Shown piece after piece: positions 1-11,930 of a DNA stretch of 64,000 nucleotides. A program made the translations under genes and the position numbers. The notes under the pieces are model-generated. The model saw only the letters and a list, made by a program, of their open reading frames with translations, had not been told where the DNA came from and made no database searches. The stretch's first letter is position 1, and each line of letters begins with the position of its first letter. Source of the DNA: Macrothele yani (taxonomy: Eukaryota; Arthropoda; Arachnida; Araneae; Macrothelidae); NCBI GenBank assembly GCA_039090855.1, contig CM077022.1:75230971-75294970 (forward strand), in the 5' to 3' direction.

Positions 1-665
1 GGTCTGCATTTCACTATTCAGAGGGATACGACAATAGTCATTGACATGAAAACAAGAAGCAAAGTAAAAGAGGGGAGGGCACATGGTTCTCTTTCAAAAA
101 TCAGGATCAAAATATCTCAGCCACATCACATTATCAACATAAGAGGCTGAGACTATGAAATTTAGCATACAAGCTATCTGAATAACAACGTAGACGCTTC
201 TGAATTTGTACCACAGGTTGCAATGAGACAAATGCCAATAATATGGGAAAAGAAACAGAATCATAACACTTGTGAAGCAGCACGTTTGAAGGCCTGTACA
301 CTGGTTTGTGTGTCAAATTCAGACACAAAATTCTCCTTCGCCATCTTACGTAGATGCTGGATGGACTTACTTCAGATTCTAGCAGATGTACGAGCTCCAT
401 TAGAAAACAACTGTGTACTTGTGAAAGCTTGGAAATCACAAAATCTGATCCAGTGGATGTTAAAATACCCAAAATGTATCCTACAGGGCTAAGTTCAGAC
501 CAAATATATTTTCTTGATATTTGTAAAGCAGTGGCCATCAGTATCTGTCCAGTTTGACGACAATGAATCTTTGGAAATTGTTGTAAGCACATTGCCTAAC
601 CACTGTCAACAGTATACTGCACTATTATGTGTGATGTTCTGAACCTTCAGACAATTTGTAGACCC
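1..665. other. No recognisable gene
   Basis: Only short open frames without family resemblance are visible. I see no terminal repeats or low-complexity tract of note here. Confidence 0.4.
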
Positions 666-1585
666 TTGTAGATATAGGTGCAGACTGGAATTTTAGCTAA
701 GTGGCCAGTGGTCGGTAAGTCAACAAAAGTTAGTGGCAAAAAAAAAAAACTGGTTGGTACGTTAACAAATCTTAGTGGCCAAAAAGAAGTTTCCAGCATA
801 AAAAAGAGAGGGGGGGATTAATAGGAACTTTTATGTAACTGCTATTATTTACATAGATAGCTTTTATCAGAACATAAAAACCACTCACTGTGCGAAATAA
901 AAACCATTGGGGAGTCAGAACTAGGGAGGGGCACATCAGTGGTTACTCATTCCCAAAACATCGATAGTATCGGTGGAAATTTTTTATGCATCAGTAAAAA
1001 CCTCGATGTTTTTGCTAATACACCAAAGAATTCGTACTTTTCTATCTGTAGCAGTAAATGGGCAAATCGGTGGATAAAATCTGCTCAACATAACAGTGAT
1101 TACTCACCAATTTAAATTGAGTAACCAATAATATTTGTTAAAAACGCTCGATGTGCTGGTGGAAACATCAATGTTTTCTCGTTGTATCAGCTCCTGTAGC
1201 ATTGGGGGAAAGAACTCAATTTCGCCAATGAAACATCAACCAAAACAGCCAATTCATGACAGAAAGGTTATATCCCCTTCCTCTTTACAAGAATGCAACA
1301 AAAAGAAATTCATTTACCTTAAGTAGAAAATATTCTTTACCAGTTTCAAACATCGGTCGATTTCTGCAACATCGAGGTTTAAACATTGATTATTAGTCAG
1401 TGGCAAAACTTCGATGTACAAAAACATAGAGGCCCATACCTATTTAGGACTGGTTTCTCATCCTTTTACTTCTGAATTATTATACCCCTGTAAATCAGCA
1501 CTATAAATGACAAATGGCCAAACTGACGACCACTAAAATAAATTTAATCGCCGAGTGGCGAGTGCTAATCTACACCTATATCTGT
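666..1585. mobile_element. hAT-like non-autonomous element (probable)
   Basis: The two ends are inverted copies of each other. The left reads GATATAGGTGCAGACTGG, and the reverse complement of the right reads GATATAGGTGTAGATTAG. Just inside each end lie palindromic blocks (GTGGCCAGTGGTC; CGCCGAGTGGCG) like those in the hAT-type element at 37.5-40.0 kb. The flanks match at only 5 of 8 positions, so a target duplication is not proven. There is no coding capacity. The interior repeats an ATCGATG-like word several times. Confidence 0.45.
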
Positions 1586-2039
1586 ACAGTTCTTTATGAA
1601 TGTCTACTCCAAGACCTGGTTCACCGATCAAGACAATCCCTCATGCTCTGAGGGAGCTCAGCACTTGTGGCAGAGTATCCAGTTGTCTCACTACCTCAGC
1701 AAGTAATTAAAAGAAATTATCAATCCAGTACTTGCAAGAAACTGCTTTTATGGGCACCCAAACAATGCCCGAAATATCCCAGCAGTGATCCCAGACTCGC
1801 ATCCACATGTGAAAAAACTGAAATTGCTTCGCATACTGAAGGCAAGGAAAATTAAACACTCTGAAGTACAACACATAGATATTCCCAGGGATCATAGCAT
1901 ACTTCTGGAAAATTTTAGGTAGGAATTTTAGGACTTTTTAGAAAAATTTTAGGAGTGTATTTCAATAAAAACTAGATGTATATTTGTATACATCTAGTAA
2001 AACAACTTTGTATACATTGTAAAGAGTTTGCTTCACACC

Positions 2040-2590
2040 CTTCAACCATATATACTGATAGACTGCGCATGACATCAAAATTTCTGGCTCCAACATAAAA
2101 TCACATGACAACAGTCAAAAAGATGGGTTACACCTGCTGTGCTTATGGTTGCTCTGAGCGATATAGTAAAGAAAGTTCTATGATTTTTCATGGGTAAGAA
2201 ACGAATTAAATACCTAAGTCAATAAAGTTCAATTACTTAACCAGAAACTTACAGCTATTGATATAAAAATATAGTAACTTAAGAAAAAAATGGAATGCAT
2301 GTTCCAAATTCTTCGCAAATGTTCATCACATTATAAATCACAAAATGTAAACAACCCGATCATGCATGTATATAGCTCATAAGTAAACTTACCTGAAGAG
2401 TTTTCATTATATATGAGGCGCATTCACATAATACACCGAAAACACTGAAGTTCTGCAGCGTAAATTAGTAATCATAACAGCATTTTTACACGAAATTTGG
2501 AGTCTGTTGATGACGTGCCCAATGTTTGAGCCATGGCGGCTTTGATGCAGCTATTGCCAATGTGCAGTCCATTAGTATATATGGTCGAAG
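2040..2590 (+). mobile_element. P-element-like non-autonomous transposon with THAP exon
   Basis: This 551 bp segment has about 31 bp terminal inverted repeats of the form CTTCRACCATATATACT plus a further 14 bp (27 of 31 bases match). It is flanked by a perfect 8 bp duplication TTCACACC at 2032-2039 and 2591-2598. The plus strand carries a THAP-like exon 53 bases inside the left repeat. An 8 bp duplication, inverted repeats of about 31 bp and an N-terminal THAP domain are the known combination for P-type elements. The rest of a P transposase is missing, so this is an internally deleted copy. It is nested in the non-coding flank of the surrounding hAT element. Confidence 0.7.
2123..2193 (+). 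CDS. THAP zinc-finger first exon fragment
   Basis: The exon starts at an ATG and encodes 23 codons plus two bases: MGYTCCAYGCSERYSKESS followed by MIFHG. It then meets a GTAAGA splice donor at 2194. The pattern of C-x4-C, then aromatic and basic residues, then FH matches the start of a THAP C2CH zinc finger, the DNA-binding domain of P-element and related transposases and of host THAP proteins. The second half of the finger (conserved W, C-x2-H, AVPTIF-like box) is not found nearby, so the gene is a remnant. Its position just inside a P-like inverted repeat argues for a transposase exon rather than a host gene. Confidence 0.6.
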
Positions 2591-3119
2591 TTCACACCCA
2601 AATTTTTTGCATAACGTCTAATGTCTAAAGTTTAAGTATGATTTACTTCTAATGTTCAGTTCTTATCTTTTCACGTGTTATTATCATATTCAAGTATATT
2701 TACCACATTCAAGTTTCACTTTGAACATTAATATGCTGTTGAACCAGAAGCAATTCACGATTTTCACAGTAAAGTTTTCAGGTTTCACATTAAATTATAA
2801 TATCCTAAAAAGGTAATTGAAAACCAAGAACTATGTACAATTGTTCACTGAATTACTTTTTTCATATTATTGTTTTAACCTTTTCCTGATTAGCCTATCT
2901 TTTTCTGCTTCCACCACAACTAATTTACTTTCAGTTTTCTTTATTTCAGCTGAACCTTGTATGATCAAGTTAGAGGCAACTGCTATTTCAACAGTATTTT
3001 GTTTTTCTACAGCTTTTCTCATTCTTTCTGTTCCCTCTTGAATTACTGCTAGGGAGGCTTCTTTATCTTTTTTAAGTCTATTTATTTCTGCATCATTTTC
3101 TTTTATTTTGTCATCAAAC

Positions 3120-5301
3120 TCAGCTTTTCTTTTTTCTCTCTAGCTGCTTTTCCTTATTTTCCCTCTCTTTCTGCTTCCTTTCTTTTACCTTTTTTGATTC
3201 TTCTTCCTTCAGCTTATCAACATACTCTTTATAAAATTTATGTGAATCACGAACACTATTTAACAAATTTCTTGTTATGGGAACTTTACTTACACATCCA
3301 TAGTGTTTAATGGCCCCTTTAACTATTCTTAATGATGTTATAGTTGAGTCTTTTAAGTTAGCCTTGTCCTTCCTTAACAGAGCAGTGTTAACCGAAAATC
3401 CCCTTTCTGCATCAGCATTACCATGAGGTAAAACTAAAATTGACTTTATGAGTTTAGCAAGATTTGAGTATTTTTCTTTTCCGCTAGAGTCTTTAATACT
3501 AAATATATTACGCCAGTAATGATCAATTCGCACTGGAATATGCCCTTCCTCTGAAAATTTCACTAGTTCATCTAGAGTTGGCTTATCGCAATTTAAAAGT
3601 TTCCACTCTTCTCTTACTCTATCAATTTGTTCCTCAGAAAGATGCAAAACACTTGAAATTCTGGTTATTTCCAAAAGTCCTTCAGTGACTGAAAGTTGAG
3701 TTGACTCTTTCTTTGGTTCTTTTACCTTTAAAACTTCTATGTCTCTTAGCTTTTGATTGCAGAATGGCAAATTTGACTTTAAATATTTTGTGGTTGCAAT
3801 TAGTGAAGATCTTACATCTAAGAGAAATAATTTCTGCCTGGTCTCCTGAACATTCCTGAGGAGATTTTTGTCTTCATACCAACTTCTAACTCCCCTAGTT
3901 TTTTCCATGAATTTTTGTTTTCAAAATCTACATTCTTTAGGTCTTCTCCAAATTTCCCTGCAATAACATCATCTTGGATAAACTAAGCCATAACATTCCT
4001 CATTAAAGTATTTAAATCAGAATATAACTGGTGTATTTTTGGTTCTTCACTCTGATAACATAATGAAAACTTTTCAAAATTTTGGTGTGAAAATGAAATT
4101 AATGCTAAATAGCAAGGAGTTAGCTCATTTTTTAGGAAACAGTGAATTCTTTTATACCTTGCCGAATTGCGCAGTTGTTTTTCAAATATTTTTTGAGATG
4201 GCAAGAAGTTTAAAAAATATTCTGTAATATTTAGCCATTGATCCAAGACCCTCTGGGCTACAGAACCAACGGTTAACCATCTGTTGCTGACATGACGCAA
4301 AAGAAATTTGGCAGTGACCAATGTTATATCCTCGACAGATTTATAATCCTCTCGTCTTGCAGCACTACTCTTTAAAAAGTAATGCATATCAGTAGCAAAT
4401 TCGTCAAAATCTATATTTAAGCTTGTCAAAAAAATTTTAAATGCATTACTAACAACATGCAGGTTGCAAAAACCTAGTTCCAAAGATTTCTGGCCTGTTT
4501 CTTGTTTTACAACTTCATTGAATTTGCGTAAAAAGCACTTATTTACATTTGGGCTGTTCATGGATACACAAATAATTCTGTTCAACGAAATATTGAAGGA
4601 TGATAACACATCAAGAATTTCTTTTAGCAAAATATCTGCTGTTGCATGACCCAGAAAAACGCTTGTTAGGTATCGGCAAGAAACTGAATTTATTTCTGAA
4701 GACCAGTACCTGAGATACACATCCAACTGCCGTTTCACTTGTGTATTTGTAGTTTCATCAAATGCTATAGTAACCTTTCCTGGGCTACTAGATGCAATGT
4801 CTTTTTCAAATCCTCTTCAAAATATTTTGACAATCCATGTGATATCACATAAGGAACTTTTTTTTCTTTAAGTTGCATTTTGGCTGCAATAGCAGAATCA
4901 GGAAACATTTCTTTGAAAAGTTCAACTGTTTCAGTGCATGAAACAGAAGACATATTGTCCTTAGCAACTTTCATGGCCCATAATGCTTCGGCTTTAGCCA
5001 ACTGTAAATCATGACTCAGTACTTCACTAATATTTGTTTTGGGCTGAAGATCCCATCCTCCAAAGGCTTTCAGGATGGACTTATTTTGAAATTTACTTTG
5101 AAATTTCTGCAAATGTTTTTTTCCTTTATGATGCGCTTTTACTTGTGAAAAGCCACTATTAGAAATGTTGAAAATTTCTGAACACAATATACACTTAGCA
5201 GAAAATATTGTTTCAGTTGCAGAACACCATTCTTTCAACTTCACTCCGTCCAATTCTTTGGCGAGCCACGCATCTTGAAATTTCGTTTTGGATTCAGGCA
5301 T
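3120..5301 (-). pseudogene. hAT transposase, frameshifted
   Basis: Three reading-frame blocks together cover an almost complete hAT transposase. The start MPESKTKFQDAWL (5301) leads into a BED-like finger, C37-x2-C40 with H57/H58 and H63. The first catalytic Asp lies in FDETTN near 4760, reached only after a frameshift near 4790. The second site reads SMNSPNVN where family members have an Asp in that position, so it appears lost to Asn. The C-x2-H motif is CNLH. The C-terminal dimerisation block is VLPHGNADAERGFS. A stop lies near 3981 and another frameshift near 3850. The protein ends in a Lys/Glu-rich tail. The copy is inactive. Confidence 0.9.
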
Positions 5302-6158
5302 CTTAAACACTTGTATTACTAACCAGAAAATGAAAGGGAAGTACAAAAACACGTTCCAATATTGCAAAACCAGACAACTTCCCGAAATTTGGCTGCGAGG
5401 ATGTCAGAAGATAGGGAAAAAAAAAAAAAAAAAAAGCAGGTCACCACTAGAGAACTGAACCTGCACACAGCACAGAGAACACCATAAAAGACGCAAAACC
5501 AGAAACTATCATACGCATCTCACGCAAGTTCAGTCAAAGCGAGTCGGAGCCGAGATATATTGCGCATCGAAGGTTGCTGTCGCCGACGCACGATCGAAGG
5601 TCAATGATCACGTGCTCTACTGCCTGCCACGATAACACTCGGCTACCATCCCATCGTCATTACCGGAGGTTACGGAAGGAGACCACATGTTTCCTCTTTG
5701 CTTCCACCCACCTGCGGTTTACAATAATAAAACATCAGCAGAAAGAAGAGGTTCCACAAGGCATGTACAAAAATAAAGTACGATCTCCTGCGTGCCACGG
5801 AGTTCGTCTGCAAAGCGCAAACCAGGGGTGAAAATGACCCCTCCCCTTTTTCCTTAGATCTCTTGTTACTCTCGAAAACTGTCCGAAGGCAAAAAAGTGG
5901 AGCGCCCGCCCCGAAGCAAGTGCATCTCGATGGCGTCATTTTCCGTTCCTTCAGCAGCACAGCATATAGGCTGTGTTTCTACAATAACAGGTCTTTTTAC
6001 CTTACCGTAATGGTATATTTATTGGCGTTAATAACGGTTGTATTTTTTATAAATAAGCTTACGAAAATTTTAGGAAGAATAGCAAATTTTAGGTATAATT
6101 TTAGGAATTTAAGGAGGGTCACAAAATATTAGGAATTTTAGGAGGAATGCGATCCCTG

Positions 6159-6440
6159 TATTCCCAAGTTCAATTTTGAGACAAAAGATTACATAGATCT
6201 TATTGATTAGGAAAAATCTGAACTATTGGAGAAACCAATAACTGGCAGAACTTCAGATGTGATTCTGCAACACATAGTGAAATGTAGGAGAGATCCCAGT
6301 TGTGAAAAAAATTTCCTTTTCATGCCCAAGCAGTAGAAAGAAGCATTAAGGTTGTTACTGAAGTTCTGTTGCAGTATGTGGAGTTGACATCAGCAATAAA
6401 TACATTCATGCAAAATTTGCATATCAGAAGAAAATAAATT
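6159..6440 (+). pseudogene. Fossil coding sequence split by the hAT insertion, family not named
   Basis: Joining 1650-1885 to this segment gives interrupted plus-strand frames. These include KSELLEKPITGRTSDVI and, after a frame change, HAQAVERSIKVVTEV. The second block resembles an HTQxVERxVKxVTEAS motif that I associate with a poorly characterised repeat-linked protein family in invertebrates. Stops and frame changes are frequent. The assignment is an inference from one motif. Confidence 0.3.
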
Positions 6441-6699
6441 TGTTCAAAATGAAACACGAATACCACACACATGCATAACGTACATGAGACTGACAAAGGA
6501 GGGAAAAAAAAACAACTGAACTTTTAAACCGGCTGAAAAATCAGAATGTATGATAAGAAAATGTGAATATAATGCAGCACGAGCAAGATAGAATTTTTCA
6601 CTGTAATTTATGTAAATGTTAAACTGGAGCATATCACTATATTCACAATATGAAATGACTGAATTAAAAACAAAATAAAATAGTTTTAAAACACATTGT

Positions 6700-7080
6700 T
6701 CTAAACAGTTTTTGTTTATGTTCTTTGTTTTGCTGTACTTGCTAGATCAGCTCAATTTTCCTTTTGTGTTGCCTTCTTCCAGCAAGTTCTACAGCCATAT
6801 TTGTCTTTTGTTGACTCCACGGCATTCATTACTTAATTTTTCATTCTGTTGATATCATTCCCTGTGCATTTCTTCATTATTGATTTCCTTCTTTTATTCC
6901 CTCAGATGACAATAATTTTATCCATCATGCTGAAAGAAATTTCAGCCTGAGGACCATGAATGCATGATATCAAATCTTTCACTATTTTAGATAACTCTTG
7001 AGAACATGAATACTTTGAACACCATGCATCAATTCTTACAAATTTTCCAACTTCATCACTCAGTTTTTAGAAAATTTCCC
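6700..7080 (-). pseudogene. hAT transposase C-terminal remnant, copy 1
   Basis: The minus strand reads LSKIVKDLISCIHGPQAEIS followed by FSMMDKI. This corresponds to the hAT C-terminal dimerisation region (consensus of the type HGPQVESSFSMM). It is followed by a short basic tail with stops. A second copy with the same layout is at 20.9-21.2 kb on the same strand. No amino-terminal part or terminal repeats are evident. Confidence 0.6.
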
Positions 7081-7084
7081 CTCC

Positions 7085-7690
7085 CTTATCAAGCTTAAAC
7101 GTAAACATTTATGGGAGAAAGTAGCATTTAACAACAACACAGGATAATGAGAACATCGCTGGGGGGGGATTACGATTACAGGAGAAATCTTCCCTTCGAC
7201 CAAATTCTGTTTTCGGAAAAAAAATTCCCTCCATCTTTAAGCTAAAATGCAAGTATTTAAGAACACCACTGGGCAGAAAGAACATTGTAAGAAAAAAATT
7301 ACTGCTACAGGAGAAATCTTCACTCTAACATTCGTCTTCGAAAGTTTCGAAAAACGGAATTCCATTCTCAAACGGAAAATGAACTCCCACCACTACCAAT
7401 CCCTTAAAAATTTTTAGTTTTACACTGATCTCAAGAATGTCCCAAATGCTAACTGTAATGGCAGAATTCCTTGAATTCATGAAAAGAATCTTATGCCTGA
7501 GAATACAGGAAAATCTTCATGCAGTCTTAACTTCAGTTTTTGGAAATCATTGGACACACTTCCATGCTGAAATACAAACACTTATGCACTAAAAGGATAT
7601 AATAATATTTAACAATACTGGTCAGAGCCAACAGAGAGAAAAAAAGAAACTACAATTACGGGAAAAATCTTCATAAATGTTAAAGTAGCT
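7085..7690. repeat. Degenerate tandem repeat, about 150-165 bp units, copy 1
   Basis: A unit starting with a form of AAGCTNAAATGCAAACATTTA and passing through ATTTAACAATACTGG, then GGAGAAATCTTCACT, recurs at about 7091, 7240 and 7565, with further partial units between. The units are strongly diverged. The same units recur at 21.2-21.7 kb, again next to the hAT remnant. Confidence 0.5.
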
Positions 7691-9100
7691 AACCTCAAGG
7701 ACAAGGACAATTTTAAAGTTTATGCCCTATTTTCAGAAATAACATGACTCAGTCACTATGTCAATATACAACAGAAATGGAACATGCAAAATGTCAAAAT
7801 TAACTACTTGGAAATCAATTTATGTTTATTACAAGGTACTCACAAGAATGTTGGGTCAGGAGAGTGGGTTATTCTTAGAAAGATGGCGAAAAATCATGGG
7901 AAAAGGGTAGAAAACTAGAGAATAAATTGTCAAGCAGAATAATATGTTTATGCTCATGTAACTTTCTGAAAAGCATCCAGATGACTCTGACTGACAAAAT
8001 GCAATTTTACACTAAAAATGCTTCTAACAGAGCATATTTCAGGACAAGCTCTTCAGTGTATTAAAAAGTTATGATATGCAAGGCAGTTTGTTGAAGTCAT
8101 TCAGAAACCTTCATACCCATCTTACAAGTCAAGATGGAAAGAATGTAAGTGGTTCAATATTAATTACATCGCAAGACAAAGATACAAGCTACCTCATCCC
8201 CCTTTTTTTTCTATTTACATGGATTAAAAAGTTAAAAGAAAGTAACTTAATATCACATGCTGAAGTAGTTGGTTATGGTATGAGCACCTTGCTGTATGAC
8301 AACTCAGTGCTCCTTTCAAAGAGTATATATATATAAGCAACTTACATTACAACATCAACCAGCTAAGCAGCACACATAAAAACTTTGGGATGAAGATTGT
8401 TGGATTTAAATAAATGGTTCTAAATTGAACCCTAAAATTACTCTGTAGTACAAGGAAACAGATTAAAACAGGTAACATGATTTTACTTATTTAGGCATGA
8501 CTACTGTTAAAACATGAATGATCAATCAGAAATTACACAACATAATCAGAAAAATACAGGAATTTTTTATTAGCTGTATAAAACTCTTTACACTAAGGAA
8601 AAACCGTTTGTGAGAGAATTCACCTGTGCAATGCAATAGATGGCAGCAACAGTTGGATGCTAAGTTTTAAATGAGTTTTTTGAGGGTTACTGCAGAAACG
8701 AGTCAAAACAAAAAAATTAGAAAAATCGGTGAATTCAGTGGCTGAACAGAATAAGTAATGTACATTAAAACTGAACTGAGATACCTCAGAACAAAAAGTT
8801 AATGATAGCATACTAAGATGGTTTGGACAGGTTTCTCACTGAAGATTGATTGCCTGTGCAGATATTACACTCTGTGGTATCAGGTCACAGACCAAAAGAC
8901 AAACCTAAAACAAGATGCATCAAGGAAGTAATATGCTACTACAGAAAATTTTAAGTAGGCCAAAAGAGGAGAAAGTTTGTTGAAATCATACAATATTTTT
9001 TTTCATTTTGCAATAAGTAGTCTATGTCAACAACATGCATGAACACTGTATTCGTATGACAATGTAAGATAATATACCTGCCACTTTTTCCTTCATCAAT
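7691..9100. other. No recognisable gene
   Basis: AT-rich sequence with a short TA-rich tract near 8326-8335. I see no coding signal, terminal repeats or RNA gene. Confidence 0.4.
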
Positions 9101-9104
9101 AATG

Positions 9105-9230
9105 CACAATGAAAACATTCAACCTGCCTAACATTTCTCATCATATATCATTAAGGTGTTTCTGAATCTTAGAGAACAGCTTAATTATATATGATGAGAA
9201 ATGTTAGGCAGGTTGAATGTTTTCTTTGTG
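9105..9230. repeat. Long hairpin: 38 bp perfect arms, 38 base loop
   Basis: Arms 9111-9148 and 9187-9224 are exact reverse complements over 38 bp. With one mismatch the pairing extends to 9105 and 9230, and more weakly to about 9098 and 9237. The transcribed strand would fold into a stable stem. It could be a tiny inverted-repeat element or a small-RNA precursor. No copy of it was seen elsewhere in the window. Confidence 0.9.
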
Positions 9231-9239
9231 TATTATTCA

Positions 9240-10360
9240 CGAAAGAAATTAGGAGATAACATTTCTTCTATGCATTTTTCCAATTCTCGGTCGCCGCTTG
9301 AACCAAAAAAGAGTGACCCTTGTTGGAGGGTGGCTGTTGTTTGGAGGTTATGCCTATATTAACATTGTTTGTCAGTTGTGTTTAGGCTGAGAAAATCCGG
9401 AAATGCGATGTGGAATTAAAGACAGATGTGGTCAGCTATTGTAGTGATGCGAAGATCAGAATGCAGACTGCATAATGTTAGCCTTAAATTGGAAGTCAAT
9501 GCGGAATTCAAGATAGATGTGGTCAACTATTCTAACGATGTGACAATCAAAGTGCAGAATGCATGTTAGGCTACAGAAACCTGAGTTTAGCTCAAGAGTG
9601 AAAATATCCAGATTTAGAATACAATTGATTGTTTTCAGTTAAGTTTTTGAACCAACAGTAGCAGTTTAAGTGCAAGGGTTTTTCTTGTTATCTCCACCTA
9701 TTGTTTCCTAGAATTAGGTGACCAACAGCTAAACTAACAATTAATCATGGCATAGAGGATATTAAGAAAGAAGGCAGTGTCTGACCCCTGGTCTTAAACA
9801 GCCCTTAGAGAAATAGCAATCCAAGAGATTAGGGTACCCTATAGGAAAGAAAAAGAGAACAACTTTAGAGACATTGAAGTATAACTGCACAGTTAAGCAG
9901 GTGCACAGGAACAGAACCCGAGGGACTAAGCCAAAAGACACCACAGTGAATGGAAAATATTCCGGGCACTAGCTCCCACTCCAGCCAGGCTCGGTGTGGG
10001 ACTGAGACCAGACCATGATTTTGTTTGGGTTTTTTTAGCAGTAGCAACATTTGCTATGTCTTATTTTTTACTAGCAAATTGCATTATCTAAATAGCAAAA
10101 GTGTATTAACATTATACAGAAGAAACTTTAACATGTCCCCCTCCATTAGTCAATCATGGCAAATTTTGATTTCACCCCTGTAACTGTCACATTGTAATGC
10201 TGAAAAGATTACAAATATTTAGGTATAACTCACCTTTTCATGACCTGACAGATTAATTCTAACAATTTAATTCGAATGCAAATATTTAAAGAACATTTTT
10301 TTATTTAACTTGATTCAGAAAATTCAAGAACATTATTCCAAATCTTAAGTTATTTTTTGT
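9240..10360. other. No recognisable gene
   Basis: Two loosely similar stretches near 9400-9450 and 9500-9550 share AGATGTGGTCA-like words. Nothing else can be assigned. Confidence 0.35.
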
Positions 10361-10379
10361 ATGGTTTACGATCTGGGTT

Positions 10380-10900
10380 TCGGGTCTTTTCATCATACCA
10401 CTTTAAAACAGCAGGCCTGGGGGTCAAACTTGTCTTCGGAAGGACCTTCAAATTCAATACTCATGAAAGCATTCAATGTTTGTAAGTTTAAACTGCCCCT
10501 CCAATCATCCTGGATTCTCTTCGTGAAACTGAACCCAACCTCACATGCAGAAGTAGATAAGGGATTTCTATTACTGCCAAAATGTTTTTAAAATGTATGT
10601 ACTTTTCAAGAAACATTAGTTTCCAGAAAGCAGTTTTTCCTTTTTGTAAGTCAGATTGGTGATTATCTTTAGCATTGCTTTTCAGTTCAATGAATTCTCC
10701 AAGCACATTTTCCACGTCAACCTTGGCTGGTGTAAAAGGCATTTGAAACTTTATCAAGGATTTAACATCTTGAATCCCATAAATTTTGAAATGTGTCTGC
10801 ATCAGCATTGAATGGCCAGTTTGTGACTTCAAAAACTGCTGCACGTTTTGCAACGGAGTCGTTAATTAGTGCATCAAAACGCAAGTCAATCTCACTGATA
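10380..10900 (-). pseudogene. hAT transposase C-terminal remnant (ZNF862-like type)
   Basis: The minus strand encodes IPFTPAKVDVENVLGEFIEL-like residues in one frame. After a frameshift near 10570 it reads NPLSTSACEVGFSFTKRIQD then DWRGSLN. The second block matches the hAT dimerisation motif of the PVSTASCERGFSAMKRIK type. Weak coding traces continue upstream to about 11400. The catalytic region is not recognisable, so this is an old fossil. Confidence 0.6.
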
Positions 10901-11467
10901 AGTGAATCTATTACATTTGACTTATGAAATGAACACACTGCATCTCCTCTAGCTTTTAAATTTATATCTTTAAATTTTGACTGCTCAGTTCCACTGTCTA
11001 GTTAGACCTTGTTTATGACATTCTCCAGGTTTGAGCCGTCATTACATTTTGTCTATTAAGTTTGTTTCACACTAATGATGCAATTCATTAGAGTTTGCAA
11101 GTTAACAACATGTTCCTGTAGACATACATGAAAGCTGAGACAATTCTCCTAAAACATCGGTGAAAAAACAAATTTAGAAGAAAATTGTAGGTTACACAAG
11201 ATCACAATATTCTTAGCAATATTTATTTCATCGGAAGAAGATTCAGAACATGCAGCGATGACCCACAATTGCTTTCCAGTTTCTATTAATGGTTTTACAA
11301 GCACAGAAATTATGAGGAATCCACCGTATTCCATCAAGTCGCTGAGGGGTGACAACACTTTTCTCACATACAGCAGCAACAACTTTCAGTGCACTTGTTC
11401 GTTTCGGTGATTAAGAATAAAAACTATGGATTTGTTTCATAACAGAATCTAATTGCATTATGTAAGT

Positions 11468-11930
11468 TTTTTATTGTATTTACTACACTCAATGTGTAGC
11501 AGGAAATTACTGTTACACACATTTTTATTACATACGTAGTGGTTGTTGGACGAGGACGCGTTTAGGGTTACGCTATTGTTGTATTTGATAAGAAATTCAG
11601 ACTTACCCCTTACGGCCTTGGAAGCTCAGTATTTCTTGGGTAGGATACGAATTGCATTAGAATCGTTGTTCTGCCTTCACTATTTAAGTTTTCTTTTAAA
11701 AAATCTTGTAGTAAACGAAATTATGTACAATAAAAGCATTTAGGTTTGGAACGTATTGACTGCCGGACATGCAGTATAAGTTAATAATACTCAAAGTCTT
11801 GTTAAAAGGAATGAAATTTACAATGAAAGGTACTTAAAATTAATGAAAGATAAAACCAAATTAAAACCTGAATCCTAAAAGAAACCATAAAAATGAAATC
11901 CTCCTCCAACCTCACCACCACAATTCAAAC
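11468..11930. repeat. Rearranged copy of the foldback family at 51.1 kb
   Basis: Positions 11468-11656 match the left arm of the 51.1-51.7 kb foldback element; a shared landmark is GTAGTGGTTGTTGGAC. Positions 11846-11930 match the adjacent interior of that element but in reverse orientation (CCTCACCACC against GGTGGTGAG). This copy has therefore been inverted internally. Confidence 0.6.

Larger units (their letters stand above)
1886..6158 (-). mobile_element. hAT transposon, 4.27 kb, with BED-type transposase
   Basis: The element begins CAGGGATC and ends GATCCCTG. It is flanked by TATTCC at 1880-1885 and again at 6159-6164, a 6 bp target duplication. Subterminal blocks at both ends repeat the word ATTTTAGGA several times, as is common for hAT transposase-binding regions. 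The only transposase remnant is on the minus strand. A P-like element is nested at 2040-2590. Joining the flanks restores a fossil plus-strand coding stretch, so the insertion is younger than that sequence. A 6 bp duplication is shorter than the usual hAT 8 bp. Confidence 0.85.

Noticed and set aside
2470..2529. Minus-strand start codon in a strong Kozak-like context (GCCGCCATGG)
   Set aside because: The frame closes after about 20 codons and lies inside the P-like element; likely chance.
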